From positions 1 through 14,280 of the forward strand of contig JANXOO010000175.1 in assembly GCA_025353525.1 (NCBI GenBank): a stretch of 14,280 nucleotides of DNA, read 5' to 3'. This DNA comes from Schlesneria sp. (GTDB lineage Bacteria > Planctomycetota > Planctomycetia > Planctomycetales > Planctomycetaceae). Below, piece after piece: positions 5,859-12,489 of the stretch. Both the position numbers and the translations under genes were made by a program. The notes beneath the pieces are model-generated. The model was not told the DNA's origin and did no database searches. It worked only from the letters and a program-made list of their open reading frames with translations. Position 1 is the stretch's first letter. Every line of letters begins with the position of its first letter.

Positions 5859-8107
5859 AAGTATCCGTTCGAGGACGCCGGTTCGGGGATGCCGCAATCC
5901 GAATGGAACGAGTCCTTCAAGAGTTCCGTATTCGCGGTGTCAAAACCAATATCCCGTTTCTTATCAAGGTGATGACTCATCCCAAATTCATCGCAGGCGG
6001 ATTCACCACACGATTCATTGACGAAACACCTGAACTGTTCCAGTTCGCGCCTCGCAAGGATCGAGCGACCAAGCTGTTGACGTTCCTCGCGGATACGATT
6101 TTGAATACGGGAAAAACTCATGCTGCTGCTGCGTTGAAAGTTGACAGGTCGCCAGCTCCGCTACCGGCCCTGGATCTGAATTCGCCGATTCCGCCGGGGA
6201 CAAAAGACAAACTGAAAGAGCTGGGGCCGAAAAAGTTTTCGGAATGGGTGCTCGCACAGAAGCAGTTGCTTATCACTGATACGACCATGCGTGACGCTCA
6301 CCAGTCGTTACTCGCAACGCGATTCCGGACCCATGATTTGCTGAACGTTGCCGATGCGTACGCGCGGCTTTGTCCACAGTTCTTTTCGCTGGAAATGTGG
6401 GGCGGAGCCACCTTCGACACGGCCATGCGTTTCAACAAGGAATGCCCCTGGGACCGACTGGCTCAATTGCGCGAGCGGATTCCCAATATTCTGTTTCAAA
6501 TGCTGTTGCGTGCGTCGAATGCCGTCGGCTATACCAACTATCCCGACAATGTCGAGACCGAATTTGTCAAAGAGGCGGCTCAAGCGGGCATGGACGTGTT
6601 CCGCGTTTTTGATTCCTTGAACTGGACGCGAAACATGCGCGTGGCGATGGATGCCGTTTGCGACACCGGGATGCTGTGTGAAGCGGCCATTTGTTATACG
6701 GGTGACATTCTTAATCCCGATCGCCCGAAATACGATTTGAAGTATTACGTGAACCTGGCGAAAGAACTCGAAAAAGGAGGCGCTCATTTACTCGCGATCA
6801 AGGATATGGCAGGACTTTGCAAGCCTGCGGCAGCGGCCCTGCTTGTGCAAACACTGAAAGGCGAGATCGGGATTCCGATCCACTTTCACACGCACGACAC
6901 GGCAGGGATTCAGGCGGCATCAATTCTGATGGCCAGCGACGCGGGGCTGGATATCGCTGATGCGGCACTCGCCCCGATGTCGGGAGGAACCTCGCAACCG
7001 AATCTGAATGCCATTGTGGAAGCGATCCGTTTCTCGGATCGAAATCCGGGCCTGAAGACCGACCACCTCGATTCACTGGCCCGTTATTGGGAAGTCGTCA
7101 GGCAATACTATCAGCCGTTCGAGACCGTGATGTTGCCTGCCACGGCAGATCTTTATCAGCATGAGATGCCAGGCGGGCAGTACACCAACCTGTATCAACA
7201 GGCCAAGGCACTCGGGATGGCTGATCGATGGACAGAGATTTGTCGCACGTACGCCGAAGTGAACCGTCTGTTCGGTGATATCGTCAAAGTCACTCCGAGT
7301 TCAAAGAGTGTCGGCGATATGGCGCTGTTCATGGTGGCAAACGGTTTGACATCAGCAGACATCCTGAACGACAAGAAAGACCTGTCGTTTCCTGAAAGCG
7401 TGATCGACCTCATCAGCGGCAAGATGGGACAACCGCCAGGCGGTTTTCCACTGGCTGTTCAGCGCCGGATCCTGCGAGACACGCCGCTCGTCAGCGGGCG
7501 ACCGGGTGAAAGCCTGCTACCTGCCGACTTTACCGACGCTGCCGAGAAGGTTCGTGCAATCCTCAAGCGAGACCCTTCGAACTGCGAAGTCGTGACATGG
7601 TTGCTTTATCCAAAAGTTTATGCAGATTTCATTGAACACCAACAACTGAATTCAGACACGAGCTGCCTGCCGACCCCGGTCTTCTTTTACGGCCAGGCGC
7701 CAGGCGAAGAAATTTCGTTCGATATCGAACCGGGCAAACGATTGATCGTGAAGTTTTTGTCAATCAGCGATCCGCACCCTGATGGCACGCGAACGGTGTT
7801 CTTCGAACTGAATGGTCAGCCGCGCGATGTCACTGTCGTTGACAAAGCTCTGGAACCCCAGGCGTCCGCAAACCTCAAAGCCGATCCGGCGAATGCCAAA
7901 CATATCGGTGCGAGCATGCCAGGAATGATTTCGACAATCGCTGTTAATGCAGGTGACAACGTCACTAAAGGCCAAAAGTTGCTCAGTCTTGAAGCGATGA
8001 AAATGGAGACGAATATCACCGCCGAACGCGTCGGTAAAATCGGGCAGGTATTGGTCAAACGGGGGACACAAGTCGCCGCCGGTGATTTGTTGATGACCAT
8101 GGAATAG
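5783..8107 (+). CDS. pyc: Pyruvate carboxylase, C-terminal part: end of biotin carboxylase, carboxyltransferase and biotinyl domains
   Basis: This is the continuation of pyc in the -1 frame. The frame is open from a GTG at 5702, but family similarity starts only at about 5783, just after the G6 run, so residues encoded before that are not real pyc sequence. Numbered in the repaired 1147-residue protein, the carboxyltransferase domain begins with LLITDTTMRDAHQS, with catalytic-site Asp at 539. The lysine of AIKDMAGLCKP, carbamylated in this family, is at 713, and the metal-binding HFHTHD histidines are at 742 and 744. A PYC_OADA-type middle domain and then a C-terminal biotinyl domain follow; the AMKM lysine (codon 8000-8002) is residue 1113, 35 residues from the end. 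All expected catalytic motifs are intact and there is no other stop or shift. That argues for a functional gene with a sequencing error or recoding, or a very recent mutation. No good internal start with a ribosome binding site was seen. Confidence 0.92.
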   Translation, partial: AGVRLDGGSAFSGAVINPFYDSLLVKVSVRGRRFGDAAIRMERVLQEFRIRGVKTNIPFLIKVMTHPKFIAGGFTTRFIDETPELFQFAPRKDRATKLLTFLADTILNTGKTHAAAALKVDRSPAPLPALDLNSPIPPGTKDKLKELGPKKFSEWVLAQKQLLITDTTMRDAHQSLLATRFRTHDLLNVADAYARLCPQFFSLEMWGGATFDTAMRFNKECPWDRLAQLRERIPNILFQMLLRASNAVGYTNYPDNVETEFVKEAAQAGMDVFRVFDSLNWTRNMRVAMDAVCDTGMLCEAAICYTGDILNPDRPKYDLKYYVNLAKELEKGGAHLLAIKDMAGLCKPAAAALLVQTLKGEIGIPIHFHTHDTAGIQAASILMASDAGLDIADAALAPMSGGTSQPNLNAIVEAIRFSDRNPGLKTDHLDSLARYWEVVRQYYQPFETVMLPATADLYQHEMPGGQYTNLYQQAKALGMADRWTEICRTYAEVNRLFGDIVKVTPSSKSVGDMALFMVANGLTSADILNDKKDLSFPESVIDLISGKMGQPPGGFPLAVQRRILRDTPLVSGRPGESLLPADFTDAAEKVRAILKRDPSNCEVVTWLLYPKVYADFIEHQQLNSDTSCLPTPVFFYGQAPGEEISFDIEPGKRLIVKFLSISDPHPDGTRTVFFELNGQPRDVTVVDKALEPQASANLKADPANAKHIGASMPGMISTIAVNAGDNVTKGQKLLSLEAMKMETNITAERVGKIGQVLVKRGTQVAAGDLLMTME

Positions 8108-8115
8108 AACGAGCC

Positions 8116-8991
8116 ATGCAACTTGCAGAGCAGGTCCGATCAAAGGCTCAGTCGATGCTGGCTGAGTCCGCCTCCATGTCGCATGACCAATTGAACAACG
8201 TACTGCGATTGTTTGCCAAGTATCGATCACTGCTGATTCAGAACACATTGCTCGCAGAATTCGGTTCGCGCGTTCAGAACGGACCGTTTGCGACGATGGA
8301 ATTCGTGACGACAAGCGCCGAAGGATGCCTGATTGCCAAGCTGATCGGTTGTTACGAACGCGAACTGCATCCGTTCGTCGAGTCCGTGATTGCCGCCAGC
8401 TACGAAGTAATCGTCAATATCGGTTGCGCCGACGGCTACTATGCGGTGGGGTTCGCCCGACGATGTCCGCGTTCGAAGATCTACGCGTTCGACATCAACC
8501 CTGTCGCGCAAAATGCGTGCCGCGAGTTGGCCGCTCGCAACGGAGTTGCCGACCGGCTGGAAGTCAGCGGTCTGTTCTCGCCCGATTCCTTTCAAATGTT
8601 TCGGGGGAAGCGAACTCTTGCAATGATCGATATCGAAGGGAGCGAGCTCGAACTGATCACAGGCGTGCCCGCCACAGAATTGGCCCATCTGGACCTGATT
8701 ATCGAGTGCCATGATTGTTTTCAGCCGTCGATCAGCGAGCGATTGTTCCGTCACTTGTCGGAAAGCCATCACGTTCAGCGGATCGACAATGAATTAATGG
8801 CCGCCCCATTGCCACCACTATTCAAAACGTTTGGACATCTCGACCAATTGCTGGCAATATGGGAATGGCGCGTCGGGCCAACGCCGTGGATTGTGGCCGT
8901 TTCGAAGGCAAGGGACGATCTTTTGTCGTCTGATTCCCCGGACAATCCTCGATTTGATAAAACCGAACGTTGCTCGAATGACAACAAGTAA
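8116..8991 (+). CDS. Class I SAM-dependent methyltransferase, FkbM-like
   Basis: The 291-residue product has a Rossmann methyltransferase core. Motif I reads VIVNIGCADGYYAVGFA (about 98-114), the acidic residue expected to hold the SAM ribose is in AFDINP (D126), and MIDIEGSELELI (160-171) matches the FkbM-type motif D-x-E-G-x-E. An N-terminal helical region (1-95) precedes the core and a C-terminal polar tail ends the protein. FkbM-family enzymes usually O-methylate sugars or polyketides; the substrate here cannot be inferred. The glycine-rich motif has NIGCADG where many members have DIGAN or DVGAN. The start lies 8 nt after the pyc stop, so translational coupling is likely, although the upstream sequence AGAACGAG is a poor ribosome binding site. 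Physical coupling to pyc is seen; a functional link is only an inference. Confidence 0.8.
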   Translation: MQLAEQVRSKAQSMLAESASMSHDQLNNVLRLFAKYRSLLIQNTLLAEFGSRVQNGPFATMEFVTTSAEGCLIAKLIGCYERELHPFVESVIAASYEVIVNIGCADGYYAVGFARRCPRSKIYAFDINPVAQNACRELAARNGVADRLEVSGLFSPDSFQMFRGKRTLAMIDIEGSELELITGVPATELAHLDLIIECHDCFQPSISERLFRHLSESHHVQRIDNELMAAPLPPLFKTFGHLDQLLAIWEWRVGPTPWIVAVSKARDDLLSSDSPDNPRFDKTERCSNDNK

Positions 8992-9104
8992 CGAGCCCGC
9001 ACAAGACGTACCATTCAAATGCCGATGAGGTCATCATCCGCGGGAATGTTTCGTCCCGGCGAGATGATCTTAAAAAACTGTTTTCAACCCGACGATAGAA
9101 ATGA

Positions 9105-9109
9105 AGAGG
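9105..9109 (+). promoter_or_regulatory. Shine-Dalgarno AGAGG, supports the start at 9118
   Basis: AGAGG lies 8 nt before the ATG at 9118. Upstream in-frame ATGs at 9019, 9046 and 9061 would add up to 33 residues with no family resemblance, and the barrel begins immediately after 9118. Confidence 0.6.
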
Positions 9110-9117
9110 TTCCCGAG

Positions 9118-9942
9118 ATGCCCCGATCCGCAGTCACAGTCAGCCTGGTGACAGACGCCAGAGGCGGCCCGTTCGTGTTTTGGGACGACCTTCCGTCGGC
9201 CTGTCGCGACGCTGCAGATCTCGGTTTCGACGCGATCGAGTTATTTGCTCCAGGGCCACAGGCAGTTTCAAAAAGCGATCTGGCTGCGTTGCTTGAAAAG
9301 CATCGCCTGCACCTCGCGGCAGTCGGTACCGGTGCCGGGTGGGTCATCCACAAGCTGAGCCTGACAAATTCTGACGAAAACATTCGCATCAAGGCAAAAG
9401 AATTCATCCGCTCGATGATCGCATTTGGTGGAGCTCATGGTGCTCCTGCGATCATTGGCTCAATGCAGGGTAAATGGGGCGACGGTGTCTCAAAAGAACA
9501 GGCCATGATCTGGCTGGGTGAAGCGCTCGATGAACTCGGAAAGTTTGCCCGGACATTTAATGTTCCACTGATTTACGAGCCATTGAATCGATACGAAACC
9601 AATTTGGTGAATACGGTCGCCGCTGGAGTCGATTTGATGGAATCGCTGAAAACAGACAATGTCCGCCTGCTGGCTGACCTGTTCCACATGAACATCGAAG
9701 AGGCCGATCTGGCGGCAGCGTTAAAACTGGGTGGAACGTGGATCGGACATATTCACTTTGTCGATTCAAATCGTCGCCCTGCCGGTTGTGGACACATGCA
9801 ATACACGCCGATTGCCGCCGCTTTGAATGGAATCGGCTATTCCGGATACCTTTCGGCAGAAGCACTCTCGTGGCCGGATCCGCATTCTGCCGCGGAACAG
9901 ACGATTCGCGAATTCCGCCGCCTGTTTGGCGTGGTCAAGTAG
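9118..9942 (+). CDS. Sugar phosphate isomerase/epimerase-like TIM-barrel protein (xylose isomerase-like fold)
   Basis: The 274-residue product fits the AP-endonuclease-2/xylose isomerase-like superfamily, closest by eye to D-tagatose 3-epimerase/IolE-like proteins. Candidate metal ligands are in place: Glu144 in YEPLNRYET, Asp177 and His180 in LADLFHMNIEE, His203 in GHIHFVDSNR, and Glu238 in LSAEAL. The glycine-rich PAGCGH loop (211-216) after the fourth ligand is also typical. There is no signal peptide, so it should act in the cytoplasm. Such enzymes interconvert ketoses or act on inositol or hydroxypyruvate-type substrates; planctomycete genomes carry many paralogues whose substrates are unknown. 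The gene follows the methyltransferase by 126 nt and precedes the prenyltransferase by 61 nt on the same strand, but the contents suggest no shared pathway. The fold is confident; the substrate is unknown. Confidence 0.87.
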   Translation: MPRSAVTVSLVTDARGGPFVFWDDLPSACRDAADLGFDAIELFAPGPQAVSKSDLAALLEKHRLHLAAVGTGAGWVIHKLSLTNSDENIRIKAKEFIRSMIAFGGAHGAPAIIGSMQGKWGDGVSKEQAMIWLGEALDELGKFARTFNVPLIYEPLNRYETNLVNTVAAGVDLMESLKTDNVRLLADLFHMNIEEADLAAALKLGGTWIGHIHFVDSNRRPAGCGHMQYTPIAAALNGIGYSGYLSAEALSWPDPHSAAEQTIREFRRLFGVVK

Positions 9943-10003
9943 CAGATTTCGAATAGAATTCATCTATTAGCGATGTTTTTCCCAATTGGTTTCGTGTGCG
10001 GAA

Positions 10004-10930
10004 ATGTGGTCGAAGTTCTGTCAATTTCTGGAATTGATCCGGTTCAGCCACACGGTCTTTGCGTTGCCATTCGCATTGCTCTCGGCGGGGCTCGCCTGGC
10101 GACTGCCAGAGAGTCCATTCTCTGCAATTCAATTGCTGGGCATTGTGGTTTGCATGGTTTTTGCCAGATCGGCGGCCATGGCGTTCAACCGGATTGTCGA
10201 CAGGCACTTCGATGCATCAAATCCCCGAACTGAACGGCGTCATCTTCCCGCCGGACTGTTAAAATTGTCGACGGTCACCGGATTGACGGTGCTGAGTGCT
10301 TTGGGGTTCGTCGCAGGTACAGCGATCTTTCTGCCGAACCCCTGGCCGCTGAGACTGTCGATTCCGGTACTGCTGTTTCTGCTCGGTTATTCCTACGCGA
10401 AACGATTCACGATCTGGTGCCACTATTGGCTTTCCGCTGCACTGATGCTTTCGCCATTGGCTGCATGGATTGCAATTCGCGGCGAATTGTCCGTCGTTCC
10501 TGCGCTTCTGTCCGCAGTCATTTTCTTCTGGGTCGGCGGGTTTGACATTCTCTATGCCTGTCAGGATGTCGATTTCGACCGGTCGCGGGGGCTATACAGT
10601 ATTCCCGCGCGGTGGGGCATCCCGACCGCACTCCGCCTCGCATTTCTCAGCCATCTGCTGACGATTGCCAGCCTCTTTTCACTCTGGTACTTCGCCGGGT
10701 TCGGTATTGTGTTTTTTGCCGGCTGCCTTGCTGTGACCGGGTTGTTGCTCTACGAACATTCTCTGGTAAATCCTGCCGACCTGACGAAAGTGAACATCGC
10801 GTTTTTCAATGTCAATGCCGTCGTGAGTCTTGGATTGCTGCTGTTCGGCCTGGCCGATATCTGGATCGTCAAGGCGCCCGCTTACTCTCAACCACCAGTT
10901 GCTGCTGTCACGACCATTTCGACCCGATAA
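10004..10930 (+). CDS. UbiA-family polyprenyltransferase (4-hydroxybenzoate polyprenyltransferase-like, possibly MqnP)
   Basis: The 308-residue product is a polytopic membrane protein with about eight or nine hydrophobic helices and both UbiA signature motifs. These are NRIVDRHFD (N62, D66, D70; NxxxDxxxD), followed by the ASNPRTERRHLPAG loop, and DILYACQDVDFD (D181, Y184, D188, D192; DxxYxxxDxxxD). These aspartates bind the Mg-diphosphate of the prenyl donor. The enzyme attaches a polyprenyl chain to an aromatic acid in quinone biosynthesis. In bacteria using the futalosine route to menaquinone, which I associate with planctomycetes, the equivalent enzyme is MqnP; no mqn genes are in this window to support that choice. 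The start used is ATG 10004; an in-frame TTG at 9986 would add six residues. The C-terminal tail is encoded by DNA shared with the convergent RidA gene. Family assignment is firm and substrate tentative. Confidence 0.9.
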   Translation: MWSKFCQFLELIRFSHTVFALPFALLSAGLAWRLPESPFSAIQLLGIVVCMVFARSAAMAFNRIVDRHFDASNPRTERRHLPAGLLKLSTVTGLTVLSALGFVAGTAIFLPNPWPLRLSIPVLLFLLGYSYAKRFTIWCHYWLSAALMLSPLAAWIAIRGELSVVPALLSAVIFFWVGGFDILYACQDVDFDRSRGLYSIPARWGIPTALRLAFLSHLLTIASLFSLWYFAGFGIVFFAGCLAVTGLLLYEHSLVNPADLTKVNIAFFNVNAVVSLGLLLFGLADIWIVKAPAYSQPPVAAVTTISTR

Positions 10931-11238
10931 CCTGCTGCCAGCCCCGCCTGGACGCATGCTCGCGACGGTGCGTGCCCTGACGGCACCCATGCGTCCCATA
11001 ACTCGTTCAAAACCCCTCCGTCACCCAGATCGGCAAGGTAGATCAATACTTGCAACAAGCGCGTGCGACCGCTGCCGATCACTGACAAACGAGAATCGAT
11101 TTGAGAGAGGATCTGAGTGACCTGTCCGCGCACATCCTGGCTCGGGTCATCCGCGACTTCTACAAACCAGGCGGTCGCACCGTGGATGACAACGTCCGAC
11201 CAGCGGCGAGTGACGCCAATTCGTTCAATTGCTGACAT
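10888..11238 (-). CDS. RidA/YjgF family protein, YoaB-like
   Basis: The 116-residue product matches the Rid family in length and motif order, and by eye is closest to the Escherichia coli YoaB subgroup. It has RRWSDVVIHG near the N-terminus, the long helix SQDVRGQVTQILSQIDSRL (33-51), the LLQVLIYLADL strand (61-71), and the end motif PSRACVQAGLAAGYRVEMVV (91-110). Arg93 corresponds to the Arg105 that RidA uses to bind and hydrolyse reactive imine/enamine intermediates such as 2-aminoacrylate. YoaB-type activity is less defined. The start at 11238 gives the standard N-terminus; an in-frame ATG at 11355 would add 39 residues unlike the family. Upstream there is only a weak GGAT-type ribosome binding site. 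The last 43 nt overlap the 3' end of the prenyltransferase gene on the other strand, including codons for the final beta strand. It should be a cytosolic homotrimer. Confidence 0.88.
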   Translation of the reverse strand: MSAIERIGVTRRWSDVVIHGATAWFVEVADDPSQDVRGQVTQILSQIDSRLSVIGSGRTRLLQVLIYLADLGDGGVLNELWDAWVPSGHAPSRACVQAGLAAGYRVEMVVTAATGG

Positions 11239-11386
11239 TTTGTTAATCCGGGCAGTTTCATGAAATGGAATACAGGTTTCAGCGTTTAAAGCTTTATACT
11301 GGCAGTGCGGTGGACTGAGCCATTCCGTCAAAATTGCAAATCCTGATGCCATCATGCAGAGCTTGACGACGTATATTCTGCTCGCG

Positions 11387-11398
11387 TCATCATGATGA
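11387..11398. repeat. 12-bp perfect palindrome TCATCATGATGA
   Basis: A perfect 12-bp dyad lies between the divergent RidA start (11238) and the membrane protein start (11460), about 60 nt before the latter. It could be an operator half-site pair or chance; short trinucleotide composition (TCA/TGA) makes chance more likely than for a mixed sequence. Confidence 0.35.
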
Positions 11399-11447
11399 AT
11401 CGCTCAGACTGATTGAAGTGATTTTGACGTCGGCCAAAGATTTACTC

Positions 11448-11454
11448 AAGGTGG
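11448..11454 (+). promoter_or_regulatory. Shine-Dalgarno AAGGTGG, supports the start at 11460
   Basis: AAGGTGG lies 5 nt before the ATG at 11460. It is preferred over the in-frame GTG at 11418, which has no comparable ribosome binding site and would add 14 residues. Confidence 0.6.
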
Positions 11455-11459
11455 CAACA

Positions 11460-12458
11460 ATGCCTGTTACGGTCGTTCATCCTGACAACGCAAAGGAAGT
11501 ACCTGGAGGCGAGATCCCCTCGCCGCCCGCTATTCCCTCTGCAATATCAGGTTGGATGGCATCCCGTCGCGAGCGAAATCAAAGCCGGGAACCGCTGTCC
11601 GTGAATTCCGCAGTGACGCCGGAAACAGGATCACCTCCGCGACCGACTGGCAATTCAGCGGCATTCGGATCTTTGGCGGCCCGGTCGATCGCTGTAAAGG
11701 CTGTCAGGCAGAATTCGACTGTCGTGCGACGTTTTGGCGATACCCGACTTTCATGGAAGAGGGGGCTCGCCAATCTGCTGTCGACCCGCAAAACAATCGG
11801 CATCGGGTTTTCGATACTCGTACATTCGGTCGTTCTTTCAGTTCTGGCCAGCTATTATTTTTCTGGGCCGGCAACTCGCGACGAACCGCAAATCCAGGGA
11901 GTTGCGGGGCAGGTGGACGATGTCGGGAGCGACGGAATTCTGGATACCGGACTGCCTTCGGAAGCGGGCGAGTCAGCTCCGTTGCAAATGTCAGACGTGA
12001 CCCAATCGCTCGAAACACTCGGTTCACAAAACGAATTCGGACAAACATTGCGAACCGGTTTTGGAGGCAAAGGAAACGGAGACGGTGACGAAGGAACAGG
12101 GGCTTCAATGCATGCGGCCGGATTACGAATTCCCGGTCACGCGCAGACAAAAGGAAGTTTTAGCGCATGGTCCGAACCGCGAGATCCGAAGCCAGGAGAG
12201 GAATATGAAGTCGTCATTCGCATTCGTTTGCCGGACAAAATCACAAAATTCCGCGGTTCCGACATTACCGGAAACGTGATTGGTACCGATCGATATCGAA
12301 AGACGATTCGATTCAGATCGAACGAGTTCTTTCCGGTTGAAAACGGAGCGGTCGAAATCAGAATTCAGATTCCAGGCGCTCAGCGGCTCGTTCGCGATAC
12401 AATCCGGGTAGAATCCAGAATCCTTCGCGAAAAACAGGTATTCGAGATCGAGTTCTGA
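11460..12458 (+). CDS. Single-pass membrane protein with exported beta-rich domain, function unknown
   Basis: I do not recognise the family. The 332-residue product has a Pro/Ser-rich, probably disordered N-terminal region (1-75), a basic segment with RRFG and KRG ending in STRK (about 90-111), and one hydrophobic helix (about 112-135, IGIGFSILVHSVVLSVLASYYF). A polar Gly/Asp/Glu-rich linker follows, with GGKGNGDGDEGTG at about 202-214. The C-terminal domain (about 220-332) has alternating strand-like segments such as YEVVIRIRLP, KTIRFRSNEF and VEIRIQIPG. Basic residues before the helix predict the N-terminus in the cytoplasm and the C-terminal domain outside. The layout resembles TonB-like or envelope-anchored proteins, but no TonB C-terminal motif is visible. 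It stands divergent from RidA and converges on the Met/Gly/Ser-repeat gene with only 31 nt between the stops. Confidence 0.8.
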   Translation: MPVTVVHPDNAKEVPGGEIPSPPAIPSAISGWMASRRERNQSREPLSVNSAVTPETGSPPRPTGNSAAFGSLAARSIAVKAVRQNSTVVRRFGDTRLSWKRGLANLLSTRKTIGIGFSILVHSVVLSVLASYYFSGPATRDEPQIQGVAGQVDDVGSDGILDTGLPSEAGESAPLQMSDVTQSLETLGSQNEFGQTLRTGFGGKGNGDGDEGTGASMHAAGLRIPGHAQTKGSFSAWSEPRDPKPGEEYEVVIRIRLPDKITKFRGSDITGNVIGTDRYRKTIRFRSNEFFPVENGAVEIRIQIPGAQRLVRDTIRVESRILREKQVFEIEF

Positions 12459-12489
12459 ACGACGAGTTCGAGTTTCGATCAGGGGATTT

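Noticed and set aside
9952..9968. AATAGA-ATTCA-TCTATT hairpin as terminator of the isomerase gene
   Set aside because: The stem is only 6 bp and AT-rich, and the T5 run starts several bases later, so it is too weak to call.
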